A DNA stretch of 64,000 nt from assembly GCF_905171765.1 (NCBI RefSeq), contig NC_053393.1, positions 62,341,371-62,405,370 of the forward strand, written 5' to 3'. Both the position numbers and the translations under genes were made by a program. Under the pieces are notes generated by a model, which did not search any database, was not told the origin of the DNA, and saw only the letters and a program-made list of their open reading frames with translations. Positions 46,501-56,368 of this stretch are shown here, piece by piece. Source of the stretch: Bufo bufo (taxonomy: Eukaryota; Chordata; Amphibia; Anura; Bufonidae). The number at the start of each line of letters is the position of its first letter. Within the stretch, counting starts at the first letter, position 1.

Positions 46501-46924
46501 GTGGACGCCCCTGGGAAACCCTGGAAGCAGAGTCTTCAAACAGAAGAAGAGACTGCTGCATAACTTGTGGCTCAGACCGTTTCCCTGATATGCTTGGGGG
46601 TGATGTGACAGACTGATGGGCTTGGTTTTCAGGTGCCACCTGTGCGCTTTCCGCAGAAGACTGGGTGGAAGACCATGTGGTGAACGTGCTGGAAGCACTG
46701 TCGGCCACCCAATCGATTAATGCCTGTACCTGCTCAGGCCTTACCATCCTAAGAGCGGCATTGGGCCCCACGAGATATTGCGGTACATTCTGCCGGCTAG
46801 TTGAGGGAGTTCGTTCCCTACTGTGTGCGCCTGGGGCCGAACGGCCACGTCCTCTACCAGCAACAGAGGCTCCACGGACACCACCACGACCGCGTCCTCG
46901 TCCCTTAATAGTATTTTTCTTCAT
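43547..46924 (-). CDS. hAT-A transposase, 1125 residues
   Basis: The protein would cut and paste the element by recognising its ends. An N-terminus rich in Arg-Gly (1-30) is followed by a Ser/Pro/acidic region. A BED zinc finger has Cys300, Cys303, His324 and His329. The RNase H-like core follows: first catalytic Asp493 in HLTTDTWTSKHGQGRYISL, then Asp622 in LVVCDNGRNLVAAL, the conserved CLAHVLNLVV (Cys641, His644) and TRWNST (Trp706). An acidic low-complexity stretch lies near 797-880. The hAT dimerisation domain includes LLDPRYK (926-932) and YWVSKLSTWPEL to LSERVFSTAGG (1051-1087). The frame is uninterrupted for 3378 bases. ATG 46924 is the first Met after a stop-containing region and begins the RG-rich segment also seen at the start of hAT-C. 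Whether introns exist cannot be told, but none is needed. Expression is not shown. Confidence 0.92.
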   Translation of the reverse strand: MKKNTIKGRGRGRGGVRGASVAGRGRGRSAPGAHSRERTPSTSRQNVPQYLVGPNAALRMVRPEQVQALIDWVADSASSTFTTWSSTQSSAESAQVAPENQAHQSVTSPPSISGKRSEPQVMQQSLLLFEDSASRVSQGRPPSPSPVEEDIPCTDAQPLMSPDEEDMGIPPQQSHRLSDDDETQVPTAASFCSVQTEQEEVREGDWVEDDAEDDEVLDPTWTEGRGDDFHSSEEEVVVRPRQQRSQRGSRGPKQTSRRPQSSPATGHRQQGPSPTKAASKSSLAWHFFKQCPTDKTRVTCTLCHQSLRRGINVLNLSTTCMTRHLHAKHELQWGTHLKNQALAEAPPAPSTAAASASASRGMLPPAEQQTEDVPPTPPPPPPSTSVSTISHSSVQLSISQTLERKRKFPPSHPRALGLNASISKLLAFEMLSFRLVDTDSFKQLMAMAVPQYVVPSRHYFSKTAVPSLHMQVSDKIKCALRNAICGKVHLTTDTWTSKHGQGRYISLTAHWMNVVAAGPPADSSLAHVLPPPRIAGHHSLPPVASSSYSASSSTASTSSSGQPHTFTTNFSTARGKRQQAILKLICLGDRPHSAKELWRGIEQQTDEWFLPVGLKPGLVVCDNGRNLVAALGLAGLTHIPCLAHVLNLVVQRFIHHYPNMSELLHKVRAVCARFRRSHPAAARLSALQRNFGLPAHRLICDVPTRWNSTLHMLERLCEQQQAIVEFHLQHARVSRTAEQHHFTTNDWASMRDLCALLRCFEYSTNMASGDDTVISVTIPLLCLLEKTLRAMMLEEVAQVEEDEGSFLTLSGQSVRSGSEGGLFKQQRTGSQVASQGTVLEDEEDEEEEVEGDEDDASSQRGGSPGPSLVRGWGDTVDDDDTPPTEDSLSLPMGSLAHMSEYMLQCLRNDSRVAHVLTCADYWVATLLDPRYKDNVPTLIPELERDRKMREYKRTLIEALLRAFPHVTGEQVEGEGRGVARGRQRSCVTASSSEGRVSMAEMWKSFVSTPQLSAPTPDTERVSRRQHFTNMVEQYVCTPLHILTDGSAPFNYWVSKLSTWPELACYALEVLSCPAASVLSERVFSTAGGVITDKRSRLSTANVDKLTFIKMNQAWIPQDLSLPCAE

Positions 46925-46978
46925 TGTTGCGATTCAACTCGCACCACAATGAAATATATTATTTTTTATAAGCAAAAT

Positions 46979-47893
46979 CCCCTCACTGGAATACTTTCAG
47001 TCTTTTGACTGTATGGATTACAGATGGAATGACTGTTATATGTGAGTACCGCTTTCTTTGACAGATTCTAGTATGGGTACATATATGTTTTCCCAACCCC
47101 AGCACATTAGTTTGCTAATTCCAGATGTATGAAACGCAGGCCTAACTGTATCTAGTATATTGAACGCCAGATAAACTAACTTGGCCTTTTTTAAATAAAA
47201 AAAAAATTCCCTCACTGGAATACTTTCAGTCTTTTGACTGTATGGATTACAGATGGAATGACTGTTATATGTGAGTACCGCTTTCTTTGACAGATTCTAG
47301 TATGGGTACATATATGTTTTCCCAACCCCAGCACATTAGTTTGCTAATTCCAGATGTATGAAACGCAGGCCTAACTGTATCTAGTATATTGAACGCCAGA
47401 TAAACTAACTTGGCCTTTTTTAAATAAAAAAAATTCCCTCACTGGAATACTTTCAGTCTTTTGACTGTATGGATTACAGATGGAATGACTGTTATATGTG
47501 AGTACCGCTTTCTTTGACAGATTCTAGTATGGGTACATATATGTTTTCCCAACCCCAGCACATTAGTTTGCTAATTCCAGATGTATGAAACGCAGGCCTA
47601 ACTGTATCTAGTATATTGAACGCCAGATAAACTAACTTGGCCTTTTTTAAATAGAAAAAATTCCCTCACTGGAATACTTTCAGTCTTTTGACTGTATGGA
47701 TTACAGATGGAATGACTGTTATATGTGAGTACCGCTTTCTTTGACAGATTCTAGTATGGGTACATATATGTTTTCCCAACCCCAGCACATTAGTTTGCTA
47801 ATTCCAGATGTATGAAACGCAGGCCTAACTGTATCTAGTATATTGAACGCCAGATAAACTAACTTGGCCTTTTTTAAATAAAATAAAAATTCC
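46979..47893. repeat. Four tandem units of about 228 bp upstream of the transposase
   Basis: The landmark CTCACTGGAATAC occurs at 46982, 47211, 47438, 47665 and 47894. The four full units differ almost only in the length of an A run after TTTTTTAAATA. The fifth diverges after a few bases. The array starts about 55 bases before the transposase ATG on the transcribed side, so it lies in the promoter or 5' leader. Confidence 0.95.
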
Positions 47894-48753
47894 CTCACTG
47901 GAATACTTTATGGCTTTTCACTGTATGGATTACAGGTGGACTGGTATTAGTAGGGGTGACACAAGCACACCCAAGTCCCTGATGTAGGATTTCTATGGCA
48001 CAGACCACTATTACAAGTGATTAATGGACGTTGGGAGAGATTGTGCTGCAGCACTAGTCCCAAGATGGCCGCCGCCTATCAGCCCAGTAACATGTGCCAC
48101 AAAATGGTCTGCACAACCTTTAAAAAAAATAGCCTTGGACTGTGCTGCTAAATCGCTATTGGTCTGAATCCCAGGTGTAGATGTCTGACTTGTTTGGAGC
48201 TTTGGAATGCACACTGTGGCAGCTTCTGCTGCAGCACTACAAGTCGCAAAATGGCGGCCGGCGGTCAGCCCAGGTACATGTGGATGGAAAAATCACTCTG
48301 GCCACTCTAAAAATAGCCAATCCCTATCAAAAAAGCAGTTGTTCAGATGAATCACAGGTGGAGGAGAGAAATTTGCTTCCAGTTATTCAATTATCCCTGC
48401 CTATTCTCGCCCTAGCATCAGCTGCGTCTATCCCTGTTCTATTCACATCGGGAGTGAGCACGTCCCGACGTGCGCACAAGCTTACAAAGAGGCTGAGTCA
48501 CATGCTGCACTTGGCCAATCACAGCCTTGCCAATAGTAGGCATGGCTGCGATGGCATCTTAGGGCAAGTAGTATGATGCATGTTGATTGGCTGCTTTGCA
48601 GCCTTTCAAAATGTGCCAAAATACATGCCGAACGACGAACCCGAACCCGAACTTTTACGAAAAAGTTCGGGTTCGGGTCCGTGTCACGAACACCCCAAAA
48701 TTCGGTACGGACCCGAACTATGCTCGAACTGTTCGCTCAACACTAGTCACTAC

Positions 48754-49503
48754 TTCTCTAAAACAACTGTACCAGCTCTGCATATGTGAGTATAGCAGAA
48801 GGTGGGCCAGTCCTTCAGCCTGTTGGTGTCTGGTACAGTTCACAGCAGCGCCGAGGTGTGGAGCTGTAAGTATGGTCAAGGCCAATATATGTCCTTTATG
48901 GCCCACTGGGTAAATATGGTTACAGCTAAGGCACACCAGCAACTTGGCCAGGTTATGGCAATGCCGCCTCTATGTTCTCATACTGTGATTGCAGGGCCAA
49001 TGTCCTCCTCTGCCTCCTCATCCTCCACCTTGTTCTCAGCCTCTACTGTAGGCACAGTTCGGAGTGGTCCTCCAGCATACCACTTATGCAGAGCACGGCT
49101 GTGTCACACTGTTCAGCACCTGCCCAGCCTGTGTGAACTGAGTCTTATCAGGGAAGAAATGCTAGGTATCATCAACCAAGAAATTGAATCCTGGCTGTCT
49201 GCTCGGCAACTGAAGATTGGAACCATGGTCACCAATAATGGGAAGAACATTGTGTCTGCGCTTTGTCAAGGAGGGCTTACTCATGCACCCAGCATGGAGC
49301 AAGTATTTAATCTGGTTCCTGAAGTCTTCCACCCAACTGAAAGACATCTTGAAAATGGCCAGGAAAATGTGCATTCACTTCAGCCACTCTTACCCTGCAA
49401 AACATAATTCTTGAGATGCAAAGGTAGAATGGTGTTCCCCAACATCGCATCATATAAGATGTTTCCACATGTTGGAACTCCACCCTTCACATCTTTGACC
49501 AAC
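48754..49503 (+). pseudogene. hAT-B transposase, catalytic core remnant
   Basis: Coding resumes after hAT-A with FSKTTVPALHM, the motif that continues the broken HY codons on the left. Downstream, WSCKYGQGQYMSFMAHW matches hAT-A WTSKHGQGRYISLTAHW, and MVTNNGKNIVSALCQGGLTH matches the CDNGRN block. The acidic residues are altered: Asp622 of hAT-A corresponds to Asn here, and Asp493 corresponds to Glu. A stop follows LHM immediately (TGA near 48787). The piece ends at CWNSTLHIFDQL, where Tc1 is inserted. Confidence 0.75.
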
Positions 49504-49505
49504 TA

Positions 49506-50539
49506 CACTCACCTAAAGAATTATTAGGAACACCTGTTCTATTTCTCATTAATGCAATTATCTAGTCAACCAATCACATGGCAGTTGCTTCAATGCATTT
49601 AGGGGTGTGGTCCTGGTCAAGACAATCTCCTGAACTCCAAACTGAATGTCAGAATGGGAAAGAAAGGTGATTTAAGCAATTTTGAGCGGGGCATGGTTGT
49701 TAGTGCCAGACGGGCCGGTCTGAGTATTTTACAATCTGCTCAGTTACTGGGATTTTCACGCGCAACCATTTCTAGGGTTTACAAAGAATGGTGTGAAAAG
49801 GAAAAAAACATCCAGTATGCGGCAGTCCTGTGGGCACAAATGCCTTGTGGATGCTAGAGGTCAGAGGAGATTGGGCCGACTGATTCAAGCTGAGAGAAGA
49901 GCAACAATGACTGAAATAACCACTCATTACAACCGAGGTATGCAGCAAAGCATTTGTGAAGCCACAACACACACAACCTTGAAGCGGATGGGCTACAACA
50001 GCAGAAGAGCCCACCGGGTACCACTCATATCCACTACAAATAGGAAAAAGAAGATACAATTTGCACAAGCTCACTAAAATTGGACTGTTGAAGACTGGAA
50101 AAATGTTGCTGGTCTGATGAGTCTCGATTTCTGTTGAGACATTCAAATGGTAGAGTCCGAATTTGGCGTAAACAGAATCCTCTGATGGCTACTTCCAGCA
50201 GTATAATGCACCATGTCACAAAGCTCGAATCATTTCAAATTGGTTTCTTGAACATGACAATGAGTTCACTGTACTAAAATGGCCCCCACAGTCACCAGAT
50301 CTCAACCCAATAGAGCATCTTTGGGATGTGGTGGAACGGGAGCTTCGTGCCCTGGATGTGCATCCCTCAAATCTCCATCAACTGCAAGATGCTATCCTAT
50401 CAATATGGGCCAACATTTCTAAAGAATGCTATCAGCACCTTGTTGAATCAATGCCACGTATAATTAAGGCAGTTCTGAAGGCAAAAGGGGGTCCAACACC
50501 GTATTAGTATGGTGTTCCTAATAATTCTTTAGGTGAGTG
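49506..50539 (+). mobile_element. Tc1-like transposon, TA duplication, inactive
   Basis: It starts CACTCACCTAAAGAATTATT and ends with the inverse, flanked by TA at 49504-49505 and 50540-50541. Length is 1034 bp, shorter than the 1.2-1.6 kb usual for the group, because part of the transposase is missing. Removing it with one TA restores the hAT-B frame (FDQLYEQRK). Confidence 0.93.
49654..50506 (+). pseudogene. Tc1-like transposase, frameshifted, catalytic residue lost
   Basis: ATG 49654 starts MGKKGDLSNFERGMVVSARR, then the paired helix-turn-helix region (LLGFSRATISRVYKEW). Frames change near 49793 and again near 50090, where a WSDESRF block can be read. A stretch after about 50178 is missing. 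In the DGYFQQ-N-APCH block at about 50185-50220 the catalytic Asp is Tyr (TAT). The last acid survives in SPDLNPIEHLWDVVERE, and the frame ends PTPY at TAG 50504-50506. It cannot work. Confidence 0.85.
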
Positions 50540-50541
50540 TA

Positions 50542-50655
50542 TATGAGCAGAGGAAGGCCATGGATGATTTCTTGATTATGCAGGAGGAAAGGGGTACTCC
50601 CCTTTGTAACTTCGACGTTAGCAAGTGGCAGATCATGCGTGACACCTGCCATTTG
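50542..50655 (+). pseudogene. hAT-B transposase, short middle segment
   Basis: EQRKAMDDFLIMQEERG through WQIMRDTCHLLR aligns with hAT-A residues 718-758. It lies between the Tc1 element and the next hAT insertion. Confidence 0.8.
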
Positions 50656-51439
50656 CTCAGGCCTAGAGATGAGCAAATTTTTAAAAAATTCAATTCGGAC
50701 GGTTCGCCGAATTTCCCAAAAAGATTTCATTCGATCCAAATTTATTTGTGATGAATCGCATTAAAAAACAGCAATTTCCTGGCTGCAGAGAGCCTGTATT
50801 TTGGTGTAGAACACTGTGCATTGCAGAAACATGCATAGAGAGTCTGATGTGGTAGTGAAACAGTACTCAAGTGTGAACTCAGCCTTACAGGTAAATTTTA
50901 GTGCCAGGTATCAAGAACCATGCAGTGGCCCAAGATTCTACTACAGAGTGAAAGAGTGCACTCCTTTTACACCGTCGTCAGCTGATTCCACATAAATTTC
51001 TACAGAACCTGTTCTGTTACACGCTAATACAAGTAGCGCCCCCCTGACAGAGTGGAGAGGGTGTCCGCAGTAAGTTTGTATTGACGTCACTGTTTATTTT
51101 TCCCTTCTTTTGATCCATCATAAGAACAACCCCCAAAAGACAGATCCTGCCTTTTGAGTATCGGCCTTCCCATGGTCAGCATTTGGTCAGTAATCCATCA
51201 GTATTGCTAAGGCCCAAAAAACTGGAGTGGATCCAAAAAAGAGATGACACGTGATTAGAAAGTTTGGGTTTTGTACCCACTGCTTTTGGCTTCCAATTCA
51301 TGAGCGTATCCTGATGCAAAATAGGGACTGTATGATTCAAGCCTTACGGCTGCTCCAAAGACAGGATCCGTTGTGTTTCTAATTTTTCTGTCCTTCTGAC
51401 AGATCAGAAGAAAGGTAAAATAAATGGTCAACAAGGCCA

Positions 51440-51790
51440 AACAATGATAATTGTGGCCCCGTCATAGAGTGGGGAGGGTGGCAACCACATGAGGAGTCAA
51501 CACAGTGGCCCAGTTACAGTATGGGGAGGGTTTCAACCGCATGAGGAGTTAACATAGTGGCCCAGTTACAGAGTGATGAGGAGGAAACCGCATGAGGAGT
51601 CAACAAGTCAACATAGTAATCATTCACAGAGTGGTGACAGTGGAAACCACATGAGGAGTCAACACAGTGGTCAGTCACAGAGTAGTGAGGGTGGGAATCG
51701 CATGGGGATTTGCATGAGAAGGCCACAAAGTGGCCCAGTCACAGAAATTGCATGAGGAGCCAACACAGTTGCCCAGTCACAGAGTAGGCC
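51440..51790. repeat. Minisatellite of about 58 bp
   Basis: The unit has GTGGCCCAGTTACAGAGTG and GCATGAGGAGTCAACA. About six diverged copies are present. Confidence 0.7.
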
Positions 51791-52101
51791 ATGCTGACGT
51801 CCTCCGGTGGCTTAATGAAAAAATTCCCACATCGCCGAGTATGGCATTTCCCTCCACCACTCCATGCTGACTGCCTGCTACCGCTGCCACCCTCTTCTCC
51901 TGATGATGATGAAGCCCTCTCTTCTCCTAGCTCCCACGTGCAATCAGCTACATCATCATCCACTACTGTCAGCACATCACTGATGTCATCTTCACCAGTA
52001 TCAGGGCCATGTGCCTGACCGCTTGTAACACCAGCTCCCACGAGATTTTCATTGTTGCTGCTTGCCCGCCTACTGGAGGAAGCAGCGAATCTCTCCTCCA
52101 T
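51739..52101 (-). pseudogene. hAT-B-like transposase N-terminal fragment
   Basis: On the minus strand GAGVTSGQAHGPDTGEDDIS, DDDVADCTWELGEERASSSS and FFIKPPEDVSMA match the plus-strand hAT-B pieces at 39970-40110 and 40365-40400. The BED finger and everything after it are gone, so this is the coding remnant left in a deletion derivative. ATG 52101 may be the original start, since it begins before the acidic segment, but it differs from the hAT-B start. Confidence 0.7.
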
Positions 52102-52149
52102 AATTGTCTGTCGGACTTACTGTACTGTAACATTAACTGCAAGGGTAAA

Positions 52150-52830
52150 AGAGCAATAGTATCAGGCCAAAATTTTGCACCAGCTCCGCAACTACTGTTT
52201 CACTGAAGTGTGAACTCACTCTTAAGTGTGTAGTATCAGACCACTATTTCAAACCAACTCCGCAACTACTGATAGGCGCATAGAATTAAGTGTAAAATAA
52301 TTTGACCACCCTAAAAAGGGTGTAGTATCAGACCGCAATTTCGCACAACTTCCACAACTATTGATGGACGCATTGAACTAAGAGTAAAAGAATTTGAATA
52401 CCCTAAAAGTGTGTAGTATCAAGCCACGATTTCACACCAACTCCTCAACTAGGGATTGACACATCAAATTAAGTGTAAAAGAATTTGAATATCCTGAAAT
52501 GTTCCAGAGTTTCACACCGTCTCCTGAACTACTGATTGACACATCAAATTAAGTGGAAAAGAATTTAAACACCCTAAAGTGTGTAGTATCAAACCAGGTT
52601 TGGGTCAAACACAGAACAGGTGCATATCTTTCCATTACATCTAATTTCTGAGTAGGCTTCACTTCTGGCTTTTGCTTACAAAAGAATGATGGAAATAACT
52701 GACCAAATAACTGAAGTGTGAACTAACCCTAAAGTGTGTAGTATCAGGCCGCTATTTCACACCAACTTCGCAACTACTGATTGATGCATCGAATTAAGTG
52801 TAAAACAATTTGACCACCCTAAAAGCGTGT
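52150..52830. repeat. Minisatellite of about 90 bp, six to seven units
   Basis: The unit has GTGTAGTATCAGACC, CCAACTCCGCAACTACTGA and AATTAAGTGTAAAA. Landmarks lie near 52231, 52322, 52411, 52588 and 52738. Confidence 0.75.
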
Positions 52831-53029
52831 AGAGAAGTGTTCTGCTTCAGTGACCGGCAGACTCGGCGAGGAACTCTTTTCAGTTTATCTGTTCCCAGCC
52901 TTTATGGTGTGATCACCTGTAGTATCTTTTCTTTTTCTTTTTTCTTTTTGCCCGAGGAGCATGCTTTCTTCACCTGTGCACCAAAATCATGCCGCCTGCT
53001 TGACCACACTTTTATCCCAGTAGCAAGGA

Positions 53030-53860
53030 TGGATGGATGGATGCACTTATATATAATCTAAATACACCCCAAAACTGGTTGTATCACACCACACTTTCAC
53101 TACAGAATCAAGGATGTATGGATGTACCTATATATAAACTAAATACACCCCAAAACTGGTTGTATCAGACCGCACTTTCATCCCAGAAGAAAGGATGGAT
53201 GGGTGGATGTACTTTTATATAAACTACATACACCCCAAAACTGGATGTATCAGAGAGCACTTTCACTACAGAATCAAGGATGTATGGAAGTATTTATATA
53301 TAAACTAAATACACACCAAAACCAGTTGTATCAGACAACACTTTGATCCCAGAAGCAAGAATGTATGGAAGCTCTTAGATATCAACTAAATACGCCCCAA
53401 AACTGGTTGTATCAGGCCGCATTTTCATTACAGAATCAAGGATGTATGGAAGCAGGGGCAGATTGGCCATAGACCTTACAGGGATATTTCCCGTTGCGCC
53501 AATGCCTAGAGGGCCGCCTGGGCCCCCCTGAAGGTTGGCCAGTGGAAGTGTTTGGGATGTATTTTGTGCTGCTGCCAGTATTTTGTGATGGACTGTGGTG
53601 TTTGGCTCTGTTGAGGTGGTATAATGTGCCACAATACGGTATTGCTGGCTATGCCTTCAATACAATTTGGACCGAACTACAAAACAGGGCCACTTTTTGT
53701 ATTTTTTCCAGGGCCACTTTAAGTTCCCAGTCCATTCCTGTATGGAAGTGCCTATATATAAACTAAATACACCTCAAAACTGGTTGCATCAGACCACACT
53801 CTCACTACAGAATCACGGATGGATGGATGGATGTGCTTACAAAATTAACACCCCAAAACT
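53030..53860. repeat. Minisatellite of about 82 bp, interrupted by a MITE
   Basis: CACCCCAAAACTGGTTGTAT and AAGGATGGATGGATG recur near 53066, 53147, 53232, 53395 and, after the MITE, 53771. The units also carry TATATAAACTAAATACA. Confidence 0.75.
53453..53740. mobile_element. Small hAT MITE, 8-bp duplication TATGGAAG
   Basis: It starts CAGGGGCAGATTGGCC and ends CCCAGTCCATTCCTG. TATGGAAG flanks it at 53445-53452 and 53741-53748. It is 288 bp and non-coding. It is the innermost level of this nest. Confidence 0.92.
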
Positions 53861-54481
53861 TTTAGTATCAGACCGCAATTTTACCACAATAACAGTCTCA
53901 AGGATTACTGGAATTACTGATGTATCAAAGAATGCAAACAACCTAAAATCAGTAGTAATTCGAGCACCTTGTAACCCCAATTAGTGCAGCAAGGTATAAT
54001 AGAAGAGCTCCTATTACCCAGGCTTTACACTCTCTTATTGCTTCCTGTTCTCTCCCTACAGTGTGGATAATGCCTCCCTATCCTTCCCCTACACTATGAA
54101 TAATTTTTCCCTGAACTGCTCAATAGTAATTTTTTGTGAATAAATTGTTTCCTAAAGACTGTTTCTACTGCCTGTCGCATCTCTCCGTGCACTAAGTTCA
54201 CTGGAAAATGGCGAAGACCGAGCAGGCTGAGACTTTTTATAGGGCTGTGACATCACAGGGGCTGGCTAGCTGCTGATTGGCTGGCTGCATGCATGGCATT
54301 GTGGGTGATTCCTTGTTCCCATGCTTCTTAATTCCTCTTTCTAACACGTGCAGTAACCATTTAAAAAAAAAATATGATTAATTATCACGAAGTGCGAGGA
54401 AATTTGACTTCGAGACGAATCAATTTTTTCCTAAAATTCGGATCGAATTCCACTTTGTCAACTTTGATTTGCTCATCTCTG

Positions 54482-55450
54482 CTCAGGTCCTTTGTGGAGG
54501 CCTCTTTATTTGTCAGTTGCCAGGACTACGGGATAAACAGCGTCATTCCTCTCTTTCACGTCCTGGAGCAGATGCTGATAAATCTGGCTGGCCAGGGGGC
54601 AGGACACATGGCACCTACATTTCATGGCCACCTGAGCCCTGTTGGCGCTGAACTGGCAGAGGAGGAGGAGGACATTAATTTCCAGCAATTGTAAACACAA
54701 ATAGGTGGTTTATCTGCCCAAGCAACAGGAGAGGAACAGGAGGAGCATGAGGAGCTGAAGGGCGATGAGGAAAAACCAGGCAGATGACTCCAACAGACCG
54801 TGGCAGTATGCAGTGGAGATGGAGGCAGGGAGTCCCTCCAAGTCCCTTGTGCAAATGGACAGATGTATGCTGAGTTGCTTGTGTAGTGACAGCCACATTA
54901 TTACTATTTGGCAGACGGATGACTACCGGCTCTACACAATTTTAGACCCTTGCTACCGGTCCAAAATGGGGGCCTTTTTTAAACCCGCTGACAGAGGGGA
55001 CAAACTGAACTACTATCAAGACATCCTATGCAGTTGGTTGGTTGCTGCCTATGTGCAGCATCGTCCATTCTCAGGAAGGTCTGACCAGGGGGACCCCCCT
55101 GCACTCATGTTCCACTGCCATGACTGCTGGAGGGGGGTGGGGGGAACAGAGCAGCACCAGCTCCATCATCAGCAACTTATGTCTGGAGTCTCTAATAAGC
55201 ACTTTTCTTCACACACCTATTAAAGAAACCACCCAGCAGCAGGACATGGAGCTGAACCTGAACCAGCAGGTGGTGGCATACTTGTACTGTACCCTGACAC
55301 CTCAGATCGGGCAGTCACACTTGATTTGTGGCCGCAGCTGACCGAGTTTGCCCAGGACAAGCTTTTCTTCCCAGCTAGAATACAAGCAATCAGGCCCCTG
55401 TCCCAGTGATGTACACCGTGATACATTCTCCCTGCAGAGTGTATTTCTAC
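54482..55450 (+). pseudogene. hAT-B transposase, C-terminal part
   Basis: The first segment (SVIPLFHVLEQMLINL) aligns with hAT-A VISVTIPLLCLLEKTLRAMM. After an acidic stretch, frame 54765-55223 contains SHIITIWQTDDYRLYTILDP, matching the CADYWVATLLDPRYKD block. A frame change leads to ELNLNQQVVAYLYCTLTP and then LWPQLTEFAQDKLFF, a remnant of the STWPELACYALEVLSCP dimerisation block. Several frameshifts and stops break it. No end of the element is seen in 55451-55593. Confidence 0.7.
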
Positions 55451-55601
55451 CATTTTAGATTTTTGATAATTTGTGAATTTTACAACTTCTATCCACTTTA
55501 GAAAAGTGTAGAGACAAGGGGCAGGGCTAAGCAGAGGGGGAGCCTCCCGAGTTCAAGCAGATTTACTGTCATTTACAACATAAACTGGCAAAAGCTATAG
55601 C

Positions 55602-56106
55602 TAGAGATGAGCGAATTATTAAAAAGTTTGATTTGGCTAATTTGCCAAAATTTCTAAAAAAAAATTGCTTTGGGATAAATTACTTTGCTGATCCCCATCA
55701 TTGTACCCCTCAGATGCTGCGTTCATGATCGCGGCATCTGAGTGTAAAAACAGTGTAAAATTAACATAAAAAAATATCAATCAAACGTATCGCTTCCATT
55801 TGCTCGTGACGGGTGAAATCTTGCGCGGTGTGAGATGACATCACATCATCACGTTGGCCAGCGTGGTGACGTCATACGTCACCACGCATGGAATTTCGGC
55901 CAAGTTCTTCAATCAAGATGGCGGCTGGAGGCCCATCACGAGCAAAGGGAGTCGGTAAGTTTGAATAATTATTTTTTTTTACACTATTTCAGGTTACATT
56001 GATTCGCTACCACAAAGCACGAGGAAATCTGGCTTTGAGGCAAATCAAATTTATCCTGAAGATCGGATTGAATTCCACTTTGTAGGATTCGATTTGCTCA
56101 TCTCTA
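55602..56106. mobile_element. hAT-type MITE, duplication GCTATAGC/GTTATAGC
   Basis: The ends are TAGAGATGAGCGAAT ... ATTTGCTCATCTCTA, with one mismatch between flanking octamers. It contains TGACGTCA near 55867 and CAAGATGGCGGC near 55914, the latter close to the YY1 consensus. Length is 505 bp. Confidence 0.8.
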
Positions 56107-56154
56107 GTTATAGCTCAAGCCTATGTCAATCCCTAGCTGCCATAGATGCCCATA

Positions 56155-56368
56155 TAGGTGCATCTCATTAAATTAGAATGTCATCGAAAAGTTAATTTAT
56201 TTCAGTAATTCAATTCGAAAAGTGAAAGTCATATTATATAGATTCATTAGACATGGAGTGATCGATTTCAAGTATTTATTTCTTTTAATGTTGATGATTA
56301 TGGCTTTCAGCTTAGTATTTCAGAAAATTAGAATATTGTGAAAAAGCTGAATATTGTAAACCCATGGT
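56155..56368 (+). mobile_element. Tc1-like element, left part
   Basis: TAAATTAGAATGTCATCGAA and TTCAAGTATTTATTTCTTTT are typical of the long inverted ends of a Tc1/mariner group. It continues after the solo LTR at 59334. No TA-flanked right end was found. Confidence 0.65.

Larger units (their letters stand above)
40828..48745 (-). mobile_element. hAT-A: complete hAT transposon with intact transposase frame
   Basis: The ends are TAGAGTTGAGCGAAC and, inverted, TAGTGTTGAGCGAAC (14 of 15 identical). GTCACTAC flanks both sides exactly (40820-40827 and 48746-48753). Length is 7918 bp. On the minus strand: right end with a GAACCCGAACCCGAA block, four tandem 228-bp units, the transposase gene, then a 2.2 kb minisatellite of 93-bp units, and the other end. 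All parts needed for autonomy appear present. Relatives at 2170, 11558 and 34273 show the family is dispersed. Confidence 0.92.
50664..54481 (-). mobile_element. Non-autonomous hAT (hAT-B derivative), duplication CTCAGGCC/CTCAGGTC
   Basis: The ends are TAGAGATGAGCAAAT and, inverted, CAGAGATGAGCAAAT. Flanking octamers are 50656-50663 and 54482-54489 (one mismatch). It keeps a minus-strand fragment of a hAT-B-like transposase (51739-52101) between several minisatellites. Its right part (53960-54481) matches the 6706-8376 element. Removing it rejoins hAT-B coding (CHLLR-SFVEASLF). Confidence 0.85.
38010..55450 (+). mobile_element. hAT-B: decayed autonomous hAT, host of a nest of insertions
   Basis: The left end reads TAGTGTTGAGTAAATCAAG. 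A TATA box, a 5' leader with minisatellite, and transposase coding in pieces (38875-38915, 39547-40819, 48754-49503, 50542-50655, 54482-55450) follow in order on the plus strand. Pieces align with successive parts of the intact hAT-A protein. Four elements interrupt it. The right terminus and the partner of the left flanking octamer (CACAGCAT) could not be found, so the right limit is the end of recognisable coding. Confidence 0.75.
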
